Shown: in pieces, positions 41,241 to 50,552 of the stretch
How the letters are laid out: each line of letters starts with the position of its first letter
How positions within the stretch are numbered: the first letter of the stretch is position 1
Source: Butyrivibrio hungatei NK4A153
GTDB lineage: Bacteria > Bacillota > Clostridia > Lachnospirales > Lachnospiraceae
Assembly: GCF_000424465.1 (NCBI RefSeq)
Contig: NZ_AUJY01000008.1
Coordinates: 124,001 to 188,000, forward strand
Reading direction: 5' to 3'
DNA: 64,000 nt
Position numbers and translations under genes: made by a program
Notes under the pieces: generated by a model
Told to the model about the DNA's origin: nothing
Seen by the model: only the letters and a program-made list of their open reading frames with translations
Database searches by the model: none

Positions 41241-41605
41241 ATTTTTTGTTTGTTGCTCTCGGAGGAGCTTTGGGAGCGGTGCTAAGATATGCGATAAGTC
41301 TTATTCCGGTTAAATCCGGATTTCCGATACTGACGCTTGTTACAAATATTTTAGGTGCAGTTTTGATCGGATTTATCGTAGGGCTTGCCGATAACAATGA
41401 AGGTATATCGGGAAATACTGTTCTTTTCTGGAAAACGGGAGTGTGCGGAGGCTTTACAACGTTTTCTACGTTTTCGCTTGAGGCGGTCAATCTTTTTGAA
41501 AAGAAGCAGTATGGCGCAGGCGGAGTGTATGTGGCGCTTAGTTTTGCGTGCTGTATTGTCGGCGTAATCTGCGGCAAGAGGCTTGCGGCGCTTGTTAAAG
41601 GGTGA
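41237..41605 (+). CDS. crcB: CrcB/Fluc fluoride channel
   Basis: A 122-residue four-helix membrane protein. GGALGAVLRYAISL, TLVTNILGAVLIGF (the conserved Asn) and GVCGGFTTFSTFSLEAV (the T-F-S-T-F motif) identify the Fluc fluoride channel, which forms dual-topology dimers and lowers cytoplasmic fluoride. The ATG at 41237 follows GGAGAGGTGT and overlaps the SDR gene by 4 bp. No fluoride riboswitch is visible just upstream. Confidence 0.92.
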   Translation: MNFLFVALGGALGAVLRYAISLIPVKSGFPILTLVTNILGAVLIGFIVGLADNNEGISGNTVLFWKTGVCGGFTTFSTFSLEAVNLFEKKQYGAGGVYVALSFACCIVGVICGKRLAALVKG

Positions 41606-41642
41606 TTCGGCAGTGAGATTTTTGGAAAAGGAGGATGGGGGC

Positions 41643-42110
41643 ATGGACGTAGAACTCAGGCTTGTAACAATCGATGAGATTGAAATTGTATGGAAGATGC
41701 AAGTGGAGGCATTTGCGGAGCTTTTGGAGAAGTATCAAGATTACGTAATGAGCCCCGGTGCGGAGAAACTTGAAAAAGTCATTGCCAGGTTCAAACAGCC
41801 TTGGACGAAATATTTTTTTATTATGCATGGAGATGAAAAGGTAGGAGCAATCCGTATCGTTGACATGAAAGACGGAAGCAGGAAGCGTATCTCTCCAATA
41901 TGGATAATGCAGGAATTTAGGGGGAGAGGATATGCGCAACAGGCGGTAAAGGAGGCGGAGAAGCTATACGGATCCGAGCATTGGTGCCTTGATACGATAC
42001 TTCAGGAAAAAGGAAATCTGCATTTGTATGAGAAACTTGGTTACCATCAAACGGGTAAGATTGAAAAGGTAAATGAGCACATGGATATTGTCTTTTATGA
42101 AAAAGGGTGA
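41643..42110 (+). CDS. GNAT acetyltransferase
   Basis: A 155-residue GNAT with ISPIWIMQEFRGRGYAQQAV (loop R-G-x-G-x-A), DTILQEKGNLHLYEKLGYHQ and a final MDIVFYEKG. The ATG at 41643 follows AAAAGGAGGATGGGGGC. The longer frame from 41583 would overlap crcB and is not used. Confidence 0.86.
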   Translation: MDVELRLVTIDEIEIVWKMQVEAFAELLEKYQDYVMSPGAEKLEKVIARFKQPWTKYFFIMHGDEKVGAIRIVDMKDGSRKRISPIWIMQEFRGRGYAQQAVKEAEKLYGSEHWCLDTILQEKGNLHLYEKLGYHQTGKIEKVNEHMDIVFYEKG

Positions 42111-42115
42111 TAAGC

Positions 42116-42271
42116 ATGGATAAAAAGAACCAGGATAAGAAACTGAAAGAAATCGAGCTCAAGCAGAATAAGTATGCGGATAAGATATCAGCGGTTTCTG
42201 CGGAGCAACTGGCTAAGGCACTTGAGACTCTTATGGCAAAAGATAAAGACAAGGATAAGGACAAGAGATGA
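42116..42271 (+). CDS. Small Lys-rich protein (51 aa)
   Basis: A 51-residue protein, MDKKNQDKKLKEIELKQNKY onward, ending in a Lys-Asp repeat (DKDKDKDKR). One amphipathic helix region (SAVSAEQLAKALETLMAK) lies between charged ends. It starts 5 bases after the GNAT stop, whose GGGTGATAAGC region supplies the ribosome site, and overlaps the PhzF gene by 4 bp (ATGA). Its position inside a tight operon makes it credible. Function unknown. Confidence 0.6.
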   Translation: MDKKNQDKKLKEIELKQNKYADKISAVSAEQLAKALETLMAKDKDKDKDKR

Positions 42272-43041
42272 GACAGTATATTGTAGATGCATTTACAGAC
42301 AAGCTTTTTCATGGAAATCAGGCGGCAGTTTGTGTTTTGGATAAGTGGTTGCCTGAAGAACTTATGATGAATATTACCAGGGAGAATAATTTTTCGGAGA
42401 CGGCATTTGCCGTGAAATCCAATGACGGATATGATCTCCGCTGGTTTACACCTGGGGGAGAAATCAATTTGTGCGGACATGCGACGTTGGCGACGGCGTT
42501 TGTTCTTTTTAACTATTATGAGAAGAACGCGGATAACATTACCTTTCATACCATGAGCGGTGATCTGTTTATTCATAGGCAGCAGGATGAGATTGTCATG
42601 GACTTTCCGGCATATCGGCTTAATGAAACACCTGTCACTGAACAGATGACCAAGGCAACGGGGCATACGCCTGTCAGAGCGTTTATTGATCGTGATCTTA
42701 TGCTTGTTTATGAAGATGAACAGATAATTCGCGAGATGTCGCCTGATTTTGATGAGATGATTCAACTTGATGGCGGTGGAGTTGGTGTAACGGCTCCGGG
42801 AAAAGAGTATGATTGTGTTTCAAGATTTTTTACCCCGAAAGATAAGATAAATGAAGATCCTGTTACCGGTTCCGCTCACTGCATGATTGCGCCGTATTGG
42901 GCAGAGCAACTTGGAAAAAAAGAAATTCACGCGTATCAGGCATCTGAACGAGGAGGCAAGCTTGAATGCAGAATTCAGGCGGATAGAGTGGTGATTATAG
43001 GCAAGGCGGTGTTGTACTCTGTGAGTGAATTATTTGTGTAG
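42268..43041 (+). CDS. PhzF-family isomerase/epimerase
   Basis: A 257-residue PhzF-like protein. DAFTDKLFHGNQAAVCVLD is the start typical of the family, with FSETAFAVKS (catalytic Glu), LRWFTPGGEINLCGHATLA and DPVTGSAHCMIAPYW as later blocks. PhzF acts in phenazine synthesis; most homologues have unknown substrates, so only the fold is assigned. The ATG overlaps the small Lys-rich gene by 4 bp. Confidence 0.87.
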   Translation: MRQYIVDAFTDKLFHGNQAAVCVLDKWLPEELMMNITRENNFSETAFAVKSNDGYDLRWFTPGGEINLCGHATLATAFVLFNYYEKNADNITFHTMSGDLFIHRQQDEIVMDFPAYRLNETPVTEQMTKATGHTPVRAFIDRDLMLVYEDEQIIREMSPDFDEMIQLDGGGVGVTAPGKEYDCVSRFFTPKDKINEDPVTGSAHCMIAPYWAEQLGKKEIHAYQASERGGKLECRIQADRVVIIGKAVLYSVSELFV

Positions 43042-43054
43042 GAGATGGCAAAAT

Positions 43055-43429
43055 ATGAAAAGAGAACTTGGTATAGCAAGGTGCGGATTGGCGTGCTGCC
43101 TTTGCAGTGAGAACGATCATTGCGGAGGTTGTGACTCTGGTGAGTGCCCGGGAGATGCTTGGTGCGAGAACAGGAAGTGCTCCAAAGAGAAAGACTATGG
43201 GCATTGCTACGATTGCGACAGCGACTGCAAGAAAGGCATGTTTGGCAAGATAAAGCCGTATGGATTCACACTTTTTGTAAAGAGATACGGAGAGGAAGAA
43301 CTGCTTAACTGTCTAGAAAGGAATGAGCGAAACGGCATAGTCTATCACAGGAAAGGTATTATTGGAGACTATGACGATTTTGATGATGTTGAGGAATTGA
43401 TACGATTCATTAAGACGGGTGAAAGATAA
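43055..43429 (+). CDS. DUF3795-like Cys-rich protein
   Basis: A 124-residue protein with many Cys (ARCGLACCLCSENDHCGGCD, then more CxxC pairs through CYDCDSDC) in the first 70 residues, followed by a helical tail (LERNERNGIVYHRKG). This is the DUF3795 pattern, probably a zinc-binding domain. GGAGATGGCAAAAT precedes the ATG at 43055; the frame upstream to 43025 overlaps the PhzF gene. Confidence 0.8.
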   Translation: MKRELGIARCGLACCLCSENDHCGGCDSGECPGDAWCENRKCSKEKDYGHCYDCDSDCKKGMFGKIKPYGFTLFVKRYGEEELLNCLERNERNGIVYHRKGIIGDYDDFDDVEELIRFIKTGER

Positions 43430-43460
43430 ATTTAGAAATAGGATATATGCGACTTTTTGT

Positions 43461-43490
43461 AATGAACCATAAACCTCGTCCCATGTAGAC
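43461..43490 (+). repeat. GTCCC/GGGAC dispersed repeat, copy 5 (degraded)
   Basis: AATGAACCATAAACCTCGTC followed by CCATGTAGAC, with several changes from the other copies. It lies just before the Nudix gene. Confidence 0.6.
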
Positions 43491-43515
43491 TATAGCAAAT
43501 AGATGAGAGGTGAAC

Positions 43516-44229
43516 ATGACTACAATTATCAAGGCAAAAGAACTGATCATAAAAGGCGAAGAGAACATACTGGAATTACCGGAGAATCTAAAAGAACAGG
43601 TTTCAATATATTGGAATGAGCAAAAAAGGCAGCATCCCGGAATGTTTAACGGGCCGGTGTATTCGGTGCTTGATATGGAGAACAACAACGGCGAGATTAC
43701 CTTGGAGTGCGCACTTTCCGATTATGCGAATTACAAGTACAGTGAAATACATGATTTGGGAGAATTTGCGTGCAGGAATCTTTACGCGGGATGTCTTTTA
43801 AAATCTTGTGAAGGAAAATATATTGTTGCTCTAAATGGTGCGGGTTCTGAATTTACAGGCAAGATACAGTTTATTGGAGGCGCGATGGATCCTGAAGATA
43901 AGGATGATGTGACGGGAAAACTTGATCCGCTTATTACCGTGATGAGAGAACTTGAGGAAGAAGCCGGAAAAGAGATTAGGAATAGTATCAAAAATGTCGG
44001 AGAAACCTATCTTATAACTAACGGCAGAAAATATGGTATAGGCACGGTGCTTCAGTCATCTATGAGTGCGGATGAGTTAACCGCGGCGCTTGGCAGATTC
44101 AAGGACAGTACGCATAATAACGAGATAGACAATCTTGTTGCTTTTGGAAAAGAAAACAAGGATGAACTTGAGAATTACGTAGACAGGCAGGATATCGGTG
44201 TGGTGGAGTTTTTGAAAGAAGTACTTTGA
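43516..44229 (+). CDS. Nudix-domain hydrolase-like protein
   Basis: A 237-residue protein. The Nudix box has an insertion: QFIGGAMDPEDKDDV, then VMRELEEEAGKEI (the R-E-x-x-E-E-x-G core is intact). The N-terminal 90 residues are an added domain (LKEQVSIYWNEQKRQHPGMF). This layout resembles Nudix proteins of unknown substrate. The ATG at 43516 follows AGATGAGAGGTGAAC. Confidence 0.75.
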   Translation: MTTIIKAKELIIKGEENILELPENLKEQVSIYWNEQKRQHPGMFNGPVYSVLDMENNNGEITLECALSDYANYKYSEIHDLGEFACRNLYAGCLLKSCEGKYIVALNGAGSEFTGKIQFIGGAMDPEDKDDVTGKLDPLITVMRELEEEAGKEIRNSIKNVGETYLITNGRKYGIGTVLQSSMSADELTAALGRFKDSTHNNEIDNLVAFGKENKDELENYVDRQDIGVVEFLKEVL

Positions 44230-44231
44230 AA

Positions 44232-44263
44232 AATGGACCACAAACCCCGTCCCCATGGACCAT
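44232..44263 (+). repeat. GTCCC/GGGAC dispersed repeat, copy 6
   Basis: AATGGACCACAAACCCCGTC and CCCATGGACCA, 3 bases after the Nudix stop. Its right end runs into the ribosome site (AGAGG) of the following GNAT gene. Confidence 0.8.
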
Positions 44264-44275
44264 AGAGGATTAAAA

Positions 44276-45043
44276 ATGACTAACAAAGAAATACTGGAAA
44301 TAGCGCTTCGGCAGTCGGCGGAAGACAACGGTTGCCGTGCGGAGGATTTTTTGTCGGATAAAAATGTTGTTGTTCCGTTCAGGCTAGGTGAGAAGGCGCG
44401 CAAGTACTATAAGGAGCCGATAACGTGCAATTTCATTACGTACGGTAATAACGTGGTTGCGGCTTCATCGGATGAAGTTGCGGATATTGTAAAAGAGTAC
44501 GTCGGAAAGTTTGAGTTTTATCACTGCTTTGAGACGCCAAATATGAATTGGCTCATTGAGAGGATTGAAAAACTTGGGCATAAGGTGTGTTTCATGGCAG
44601 AGTTCTTTTTGCCCGATATTGAAAAGATGCCGGTGCTTGAGTGCTCATATGCTACAAGGATTCTGGGACCTAAGGATTTCAAGGCGTTGTATCTTCCGCA
44701 GTGGAGCAATGCACTTTGCAGTGCCCGCAAGGAACTCGATGTTCTTGGAATGGGCGCGTACGATGGCGATAAGCTTGTGGGATTTGCAGGGGCTTCTGCG
44801 GACTGCGACGATATGTGGCAGATAGGAGTGGACGTTCTTCCCGAGTATAGGCGGAATGGAATAGCGTCAGCTCTTACTAATATGCTGGCAAAAGAGATAC
44901 TTAAACGCGGCAAGGTTCCGTTTTATTGCTGTGCGTGGTCGAATGTAAGGTCGGCAAGAAATGCGATAAGAAGCGGATTTGTGCCCTCGTGGGTTGAAGT
45001 AACGGTGAAGCCTGCGGAGGTTGTGGACGGAATGAATAAATGA
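44276..45043 (+). CDS. GNAT acetyltransferase with N-terminal extension
   Basis: A 255-residue protein. Residues 1-120 are a helical domain of unknown role (ALRQSAEDNGCRAEDF). Residues 125-255 are GNAT: DDMWQIGVDVLPEYRRNGIA and NVRSARNAIRSGFVPSWVEV. It resembles two-domain GNATs in Clostridia. The ATG at 44276 follows AGAGGATTAAAA. It overlaps the next GNAT gene by 4 bp. Confidence 0.83.
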   Translation: MTNKEILEIALRQSAEDNGCRAEDFLSDKNVVVPFRLGEKARKYYKEPITCNFITYGNNVVAASSDEVADIVKEYVGKFEFYHCFETPNMNWLIERIEKLGHKVCFMAEFFLPDIEKMPVLECSYATRILGPKDFKALYLPQWSNALCSARKELDVLGMGAYDGDKLVGFAGASADCDDMWQIGVDVLPEYRRNGIASALTNMLAKEILKRGKVPFYCCAWSNVRSARNAIRSGFVPSWVEVTVKPAEVVDGMNK

Positions 45044-45558
45044 CAACAATGGAAAGGACTATAGACTTGGAAAAAGAATACAAGATCATAACAGCCACGG
45101 AGGAAGACCGTGAGGAGATATTGGCGCTGTATAAAGCGCAGATCGGAAGGGAACTTTGCCCGTGGGATGAGTATTATCCGTCGAATGAGACAATCGATGC
45201 GGATTTTGCGCGTGACGGACTGTTTGTATTAAAGGAAGACGGGATAATAAAAGCTGCGATTTCGATTGATGAAGATGAGGAAGTTAACAGGCTTCCCTGT
45301 TGGGATAAGAATCTCGAACCTGAGGGAGAGCTTGCTAGGCTTGCAGTCCTTCCTGCGGAGCAGAATAAGGGACTTGCAAGGATAATGCTTAAGCATGGCA
45401 TGGAGGAGCTTAAGAGACGCGGATGTAACGGAATTCACATACTTGTCGGTAAGTACAATACCAAGGCAATCCGCTCATATGCGGTATTTGGATTTAATGA
45501 AGTGGGCGAGTGTCATTTGTACGATCAGGATTTTTTATGCTATGAAAAAGAGCTGTGA
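45040..45558 (+). CDS. GNAT acetyltransferase
   Basis: A 172-residue GNAT with ELARLAVLPAEQNKGLARIM (acetyl-CoA loop Q-N-K-G-L-A), NGIHILVGKYNTKAIRSYAV and FGFNEVGECHLYD. It overlaps the previous GNAT by 4 bp, so two acetyltransferases are made from one message. ATG 45049 is an alternative start. Confidence 0.85.
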   Translation: MTTMERTIDLEKEYKIITATEEDREEILALYKAQIGRELCPWDEYYPSNETIDADFARDGLFVLKEDGIIKAAISIDEDEEVNRLPCWDKNLEPEGELARLAVLPAEQNKGLARIMLKHGMEELKRRGCNGIHILVGKYNTKAIRSYAVFGFNEVGECHLYDQDFLCYEKEL

Positions 45559-45613
45559 CATGATCCGGCAGAGAGAACTATTACTAAATAAAAGCTTTGG
45601 AAGGTAATTATTC

Positions 45614-46564
45614 ATGAAACAAAATGGACCACAAACCCCGTCCCCCGGGACCAAAAGCACTTTGCTGCAGAACAAATTTGTAGTATGTCTGTTGGCGGTA
45701 TTCTGTTGCCTCTTGTGGGGGAGTGCGTTCCCGAGTATCAAGGCGGGATATGAGATGTTTGAGATCGGCGCGCAGGACAGCGTGTCGCAGATTCTTTTTG
45801 CGGGAATAAGATTCTTGCTGGCGGGAGTGCTGACGATCATTTTCGGAAGCCTCCTTCAGAGAAAAGTTCTTTTTCCCAAGAAGACATCATGGAAGATGGT
45901 CTGCACTCTCAGTGTTTTTCAGACGATGCTGCAGTATTTTTTCTTTTATATAGGACTTGCGCATGCATCGGGAGTGAAGTCGTCGATAATCAATGGGATG
46001 ACAACGTTTTTTGCGATTCTTTTGGCATGCCTTGTAAGGAAGCAGGAGCACCTGTCTTCGGAAAAGATAATCGGCTGCCTTCTCGGAACTGCGGGAGTTA
46101 TCATTGTCAGCTTGTCAGGCGGAAGTATCGGTGCGGGATTTGCGCTTAACGGCGAAGGCTTTATCCTGATCGCTGCGGTTTCGTATGCAATTTCATCGGT
46201 GCTTATAAAGGAGTACTCCGTAAAAGAGAATCCGGTGACGCTCAGCGGATATCAGTTCCTTATTGGTGGCTTTGTCATGATGGTTGTAGGATTTGCGGCA
46301 GGTGGAAGGATTCACCTGACAAGACCGATTGGCATTCTGCTTATCATATACATGGCATTGATATCGTCGGTTGCGTACTCGATATGGGGGATTTTGCTCA
46401 AGCACAATCCTGTATCGACGGTTACGATCTACGGTTTCTCGAATCCAATCTTCGGAGCTCTTTTGTCCGCATTCTTCCTTGCTGAGTGGGATAAGCTGAG
46501 TCTTAGGTATGTGACGGCTCTTTTGCTTGTCAGTCTGGGAATATATGTGGTCAACAGAAAGTAA
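45614..46564 (+). CDS. EamA-family (DMT) transporter
   Basis: A 316-residue protein with ten hydrophobic helices. It carries two EamA repeats: LLWGSAFPSIKAGYEM, then FALNGEGFILIAAVSYAISS and SVAYSIWGILLKHNPV. It probably exports a metabolite or amino acid. GGAAGGTAATTATTC precedes the ATG at 45614. Residues 4-14 (NGPQTPSPGTK) are encoded by a GTCCC repeat inserted in frame after the third codon. Confidence 0.85.
   Translation: MKQNGPQTPSPGTKSTLLQNKFVVCLLAVFCCLLWGSAFPSIKAGYEMFEIGAQDSVSQILFAGIRFLLAGVLTIIFGSLLQRKVLFPKKTSWKMVCTLSVFQTMLQYFFFYIGLAHASGVKSSIINGMTTFFAILLACLVRKQEHLSSEKIIGCLLGTAGVIIVSLSGGSIGAGFALNGEGFILIAAVSYAISSVLIKEYSVKENPVTLSGYQFLIGGFVMMVVGFAAGGRIHLTRPIGILLIIYMALISSVAYSIWGILLKHNPVSTVTIYGFSNPIFGALLSAFFLAEWDKLSLRYVTALLLVSLGIYVVNRK
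45622..45653 (+). repeat. GTCCC/GGGAC dispersed repeat, copy 7, inside a coding sequence
   Basis: AATGGACCACAAACCCCGTC and CCCCGGGACCA. Unlike other copies it lies between the start codon and the first membrane segment of the EamA gene and is translated in frame. A stretch of the EamA N-terminus is thus derived from the repeat. Confidence 0.8.
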
Positions 46565-46745
46565 AGGCGTTCAATTCCTCCTGTCGTCTGAGTCACAGAA
46601 AAATATACTGTATATCGTAAAAATATGTTAAAATGAATCAATAACGCATCAACGTAGTAATAACAGAGTGTACTGAAAATTTCCGGGGAATGGCGTTTAA
46701 GGGATGCTTGATCCGGTTTGTAAAAGGCAGGAGGAACTGTTTTAT

Positions 46746-48737
46746 ATGAAAGGTACTATCAAAGAAAAGCTTACGTTAGTTGTAATTCTCATTGTCGTCG
46801 CGGCAATGGTCATTTCCTCGGCAGTTATTGTCGGAACGTCGGGTGGCAAGCTTACCGGACAGCTTACAAATCAGCTTCAGATAAACGCTGATAAGTATGC
46901 AAATTCGATTAATGCCTGGATTGAGATGGAAAAAGGTCTTAACAGTGCAGGTGCTGCGGCATTGGCTGCACTTCCCGACAAATCCTATAATGTTGAACAT
47001 GCTCAGCAGATGGTCACGACGCAGGCTGCCGGACATTCTGAGTTTCTTAATCTTTATTATGGTATGGCAGATAAGACACATCTGCAGATGGATCCAAATG
47101 CAAAGCCGCCGGAGGGCTACGATCCCACACAGAGGGGATGGTACAAGGCAGCAGAGGCAGCAGGAACGACCATAGTGACAGATCCGTATATGGACGTTTT
47201 GATTGGCGGTATGTGTATCACTATCGCAACGCCTGTTTACAGGAACGGCCAGCTTGCGGGCGTTCTCGGAGCAGATTTTACCCTTGATTATATCGCAAAT
47301 GTTGTCAACAGCATTCCGTACAGCAAAGGCGAGTACGGCTTCCTTGTTGATGCAAGCGGCAATTACATAATGCATGAAAATGATGCGTTCCTTCCGGGGG
47401 AAGAGACGGCAACGGCTGTGCTTAACGTTATGCCGGGCATATCTTCGATAATTACGACGCCGGGTAGCGAAGTGGTTCTTACGAAGGACTACGATTCCGA
47501 AAAGAATTACATCGCAACATCCACTATAGAAGGCTGTAACTGGGCGCTTGGTCTTGTTATGCCAAGGAAAAACGTCAGCGGCACCATAACACAACTTATC
47601 GTAACTGCCATAATTATTACGTTGATAGCAATAGCTGCTGTAATTGTTATTATGACAAAGCTTATAGGTGTGCAGCTTGCGCCTATGGAAGAAATGAAGT
47701 CTTTTGTAAAAGAGAAAGTCATAGGCAATGAAAATATCAAGCAGACCCGCTCAGAGACGGAAGAAATAAGATATCTTTTGACAGAGCTCGAAGACCGCGT
47801 CATTGATACGATACATAAGACTAAAGACGAATCGCAGCTTATAAAAGACAAGATGACGAGTGCGTCCGATAAGATTACCGATATCAAAGACAGTATTTCC
47901 GAGATAAATGAAGCGATGCAACGCACGGAGGGAGGCATAGAGACCCAGACGGCCAGCATCCAGAACATTGACAAGATATGTGATAATGTTATGACTGCAA
48001 CGGAGAGCTTTGCGGCTGATACCAAGAGTATGAGCGACAGAACCAATGAAGTGATCGGAAGAGTTAAAGAGATGGTTCCCGAGATCCTTGCAAACAAGAA
48101 TCATGCGGTTGAGATGACGAACAGGGCAAAAGAGGAGCTTGAAGAAGCTCTTAAGGGAATTCAGGTAATTGAGCAGATTGTGAATGTGGCAAGTGCAATT
48201 CAGGATATCGCAAGCCAGACAAATCTTCTTGCACTCAATGCCAGCATAGAAGCGGCAAGAGCGGGAGAAGCGGGCAAAGGTTTTGCGGTTGTCGCAAGTG
48301 AGATCAACAGCTTAAGTACTACAACAGGAAATGAGATTGATAAGGTAAATGCACTTACAAACGAAGTTACAGCCAATGTAAATGAGCTTTCGAGAGTAAG
48401 TAATCAGATCATCACATTTCTTACCGACAGAGTGCTTAAAGATTATGATAATCTTGAGACTCTTGCGAAGAATTACATGGATGATGCAAATTATTACAGC
48501 GACATAAGTAAGGGGCTTGGCAGCGGTGCCAAGGAAGTAAGCACATCCGTAGCCGATATCAACAATGTACTGGAAAGAATAAATTCCGTGCAGAAAGAGC
48601 TTGGCGAAGCGGTTCGCGATATCTCGAACAATATGCAGAGTATCACAGAATACAGTGCGAATGTTTCGGGTGAGACCAAGGATGTAATGGATAGCATCAT
48701 AAATCTTCAGGATACAACAGATAAGTTCAACGTATAA
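46746..48737 (+). CDS. Methyl-accepting chemotaxis protein with dCache-type sensor
   Basis: A 663-residue chemoreceptor. A signal-anchor helix ([17 protein letters not shown]) is followed by an extracytoplasmic dCache_1 domain up to about 280 ([11 protein letters not shown], then [12 protein letters not shown]), and a second helix at about 285-310. The signalling tip is [20 protein letters not shown], then [15 protein letters not shown] domain is not obvious; [10 protein letters not shown] takes its place. Ligands of dCache domains include amino acids and organic acids. The ATG at 46746 has AGGAGG 11 bases upstream. Confidence 0.88.
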   Translation: MKGTIKEKLTLVVILIVVAAMVISSAVIVGTSGGKLTGQLTNQLQINADKYANSINAWIEMEKGLNSAGAAALAALPDKSYNVEHAQQMVTTQAAGHSEFLNLYYGMADKTHLQMDPNAKPPEGYDPTQRGWYKAAEAAGTTIVTDPYMDVLIGGMCITIATPVYRNGQLAGVLGADFTLDYIANVVNSIPYSKGEYGFLVDASGNYIMHENDAFLPGEETATAVLNVMPGISSIITTPGSEVVLTKDYDSEKNYIATSTIEGCNWALGLVMPRKNVSGTITQLIVTAIIITLIAIAAVIVIMTKLIGVQLAPMEEMKSFVKEKVIGNENIKQTRSETEEIRYLLTELEDRVIDTIHKTKDESQLIKDKMTSASDKITDIKDSISEINEAMQRTEGGIETQTASIQNIDKICDNVMTATESFAADTKSMSDRTNEVIGRVKEMVPEILANKNHAVEMTNRAKEELEEALKGIQVIEQIVNVASAIQDIASQTNLLALNASIEAARAGEAGKGFAVVASEINSLSTTTGNEIDKVNALTNEVTANVNELSRVSNQIITFLTDRVLKDYDNLETLAKNYMDDANYYSDISKGLGSGAKEVSTSVADINNVLERINSVQKELGEAVRDISNNMQSITEYSANVSGETKDVMDSIINLQDTTDKFNV

Positions 48738-48772
48738 GGCGGTAACCCCTTTGCCGTGATATATATAAGAGT

Positions 48773-48810
48773 CTGCAACTGTCAGAAAATAGGCAGTTGC
48801 AGTTTTTTTT
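48773..48810 (+). terminator. Rho-independent terminator after the first chemoreceptor
   Basis: CTGCAACTG (48773-48781) pairs with CAGTTGCAG (48794-48802), followed by eight T residues. Confidence 0.9.
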
Positions 48811-48937
48811 ATATCATATGAAATTGCTTTGCAACTCTTTGTTCTTGATTTAAATACAACTGATATTTATAAAAAAGTTGTAAAATTCGCTAAAAATCCG
48901 TAAAGATTGTCAAGATTTACGTAAATGCGTAATAGGG

Positions 48938-48946
48938 TGGTATAAT
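48938..48946 (+). promoter_or_regulatory. Possible extended -10 promoter for the second chemoreceptor
   Basis: TGGTATAAT is an extended -10 element, with a poor TTTACG 19 bases upstream. It lies 35 bases before the second chemoreceptor. No flagellar sigma-28-type sequence was seen. Confidence 0.4.
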
Positions 48947-48980
48947 CTATAATATAGGAAAAGAACGGAGGAAGGGCGCT

Positions 48981-50456
48981 ATGCAGGAAAATCATTTAAA
49001 ACGCACTTGTAAACTAGTATTTCTAATTCACGTAATTACGACTTTTTTTTCAATTGTCGGTCTAATGTCGCAGATCACAATGTCAGATCTTGCTCCGATC
49101 AGAGGAATTATCCCTTTGATAATGGTTATATTGGTATTTATCGCAGATTCGGTGTATCTTTTCATCAGTAAGGGTGGAGTTACATATATAAGAATACTTG
49201 CGATCACATATTCTATAGTTTATTGTGCAATGCTTAACAGCGGGAACACGGGTACGACATATCCATATATGATCCCATTTTTGATCGTATTTCTTCTTAC
49301 ACTTGATAGCTTAAGTGTAAAAGTCGGAGTTATCGGATTTGCCGTTTCCAATCTTATAAGAGTAATACTTACTATTACTACTTCAGCGAATATTCAGAAT
49401 GATATCGAAGTTATCATGATAGAGGCGATCATTTCAATCCTTACGGTTGTTACGATCCTTAAGGGTTATGGGCTTCTTTCAAGATTCTTTGAGGAATCAC
49501 TTGATGAAGTTACATCGGTTTCGGATAAAAATAAGACTATCACCGAAAAAATCACGGAAGTTGCCGACAGTGTAGTGGAAGACGTTTCTTCCGTAAGCGA
49601 AGCGCTTAAAACTATCGGTGAATCTGTAGAGCTTCTTGATGAGACTATGGAAAACATCATGGTTGGAACGCAGAATACCGCTGAGGCAATTACTCATCAG
49701 ACAACCCAGACGCATGATATTCAGGATATTATCGATGATACCAAGAAGAGTGCGGACATAGTTGAGAACATAAACAACGAAGCTGCAGATGCCCTCAAAG
49801 AAGGCATGGGTGTCATGGAATCCTTGTTTGAAGAGGTTGAAAAAGCCAGAAAAGCAGGAGAAAATCTTCAGACAGCTGCGGATGAACTTCGTTCCAACAC
49901 TGAGGATGTAAGCGGAATCACAAGCATTATCCTTTCAATTTCATCACAGACCAACCTTCTTGCACTCAATGCCAGCATAGAGGCTGCAAGAGCGGGCGAA
50001 GTGGGTAAGGGATTTGCGGTAGTTGCCGATGAGATCAGAAATCTTGCCGAGCAGACAAGAAATGAGACAGAGAATATTACACGTATTATTGAGATTCTTA
50101 CAGCGAATGCCGATACAGTCGCTGACTGCGCTACAATAAGCTCACAGTCTGCAATCCGCGAGACTGAATATACACAGAGCGCATCCAAGAAGTTTGAGTT
50201 TATCAGTGAGAAACTTGCGGAACTTAGTCAGGCTATCAATGATATTGCTAATTTCATTTCATCACTTAGCAGTGCAAATAACGAGATTGTAGACAGCGCC
50301 AGCACGTTGTCAGCTACGAGTGAAGAGATAAGTGCAAGTTCGACCGAGGCTTCCAAGGCAAGTTCAAGAAACGTTGAACTCGTTGCACAGTTCAAGAAGT
50401 CTATGGACGGTATTATTGCGAAGATTGAGGAACTTCAGAAATATACACAGGGATAA
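48981..50456 (+). CDS. Methyl-accepting chemotaxis protein with membrane-embedded sensor
   Basis: A 491-residue chemoreceptor without a periplasmic domain. Residues 10-165 form about six hydrophobic helices (starting [18 protein letters not shown]). The cytoplasmic signalling part has the tip [20 protein letters not shown], then [12 protein letters not shown]. Polytopic-sensor MCPs often sense membrane, redox or hydrophobic signals. AACGGAGGAAGGGCGCT precedes the ATG. It ends at a strong terminator. Confidence 0.87.
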   Translation: MQENHLKRTCKLVFLIHVITTFFSIVGLMSQITMSDLAPIRGIIPLIMVILVFIADSVYLFISKGGVTYIRILAITYSIVYCAMLNSGNTGTTYPYMIPFLIVFLLTLDSLSVKVGVIGFAVSNLIRVILTITTSANIQNDIEVIMIEAIISILTVVTILKGYGLLSRFFEESLDEVTSVSDKNKTITEKITEVADSVVEDVSSVSEALKTIGESVELLDETMENIMVGTQNTAEAITHQTTQTHDIQDIIDDTKKSADIVENINNEAADALKEGMGVMESLFEEVEKARKAGENLQTAADELRSNTEDVSGITSIILSISSQTNLLALNASIEAARAGEVGKGFAVVADEIRNLAEQTRNETENITRIIEILTANADTVADCATISSQSAIRETEYTQSASKKFEFISEKLAELSQAINDIANFISSLSSANNEIVDSASTLSATSEEISASSTEASKASSRNVELVAQFKKSMDGIIAKIEELQKYTQG

Positions 50457-50483
50457 AAGAGAATACTAAAAAGCAATCAATAT

Positions 50484-50523
50484 AAGGGTTGTGGAAAGCA
50501 AAAACTTTTCACAACCCTTTTTC
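50484..50523. terminator. Terminator between the chemoreceptor and araC genes (probably two-way)
   Basis: AAGGGTTGTGGAAAG pairs with CTTTTCACAACCCTT, followed by TTT on the + strand. The two genes converge here. Confidence 0.8.
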
Positions 50524-50552
50524 TTTGGACTTTGGTGAAGCGATATTGCTTA

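Noticed and set aside
362-46564. Chromosomal integron with attC sites
   Set aside because: Single-direction small genes fit the idea, but no tyrosine-recombinase integrase is present and I found no consistent GTTRRRY/RYYYAAC pairs at gene boundaries.
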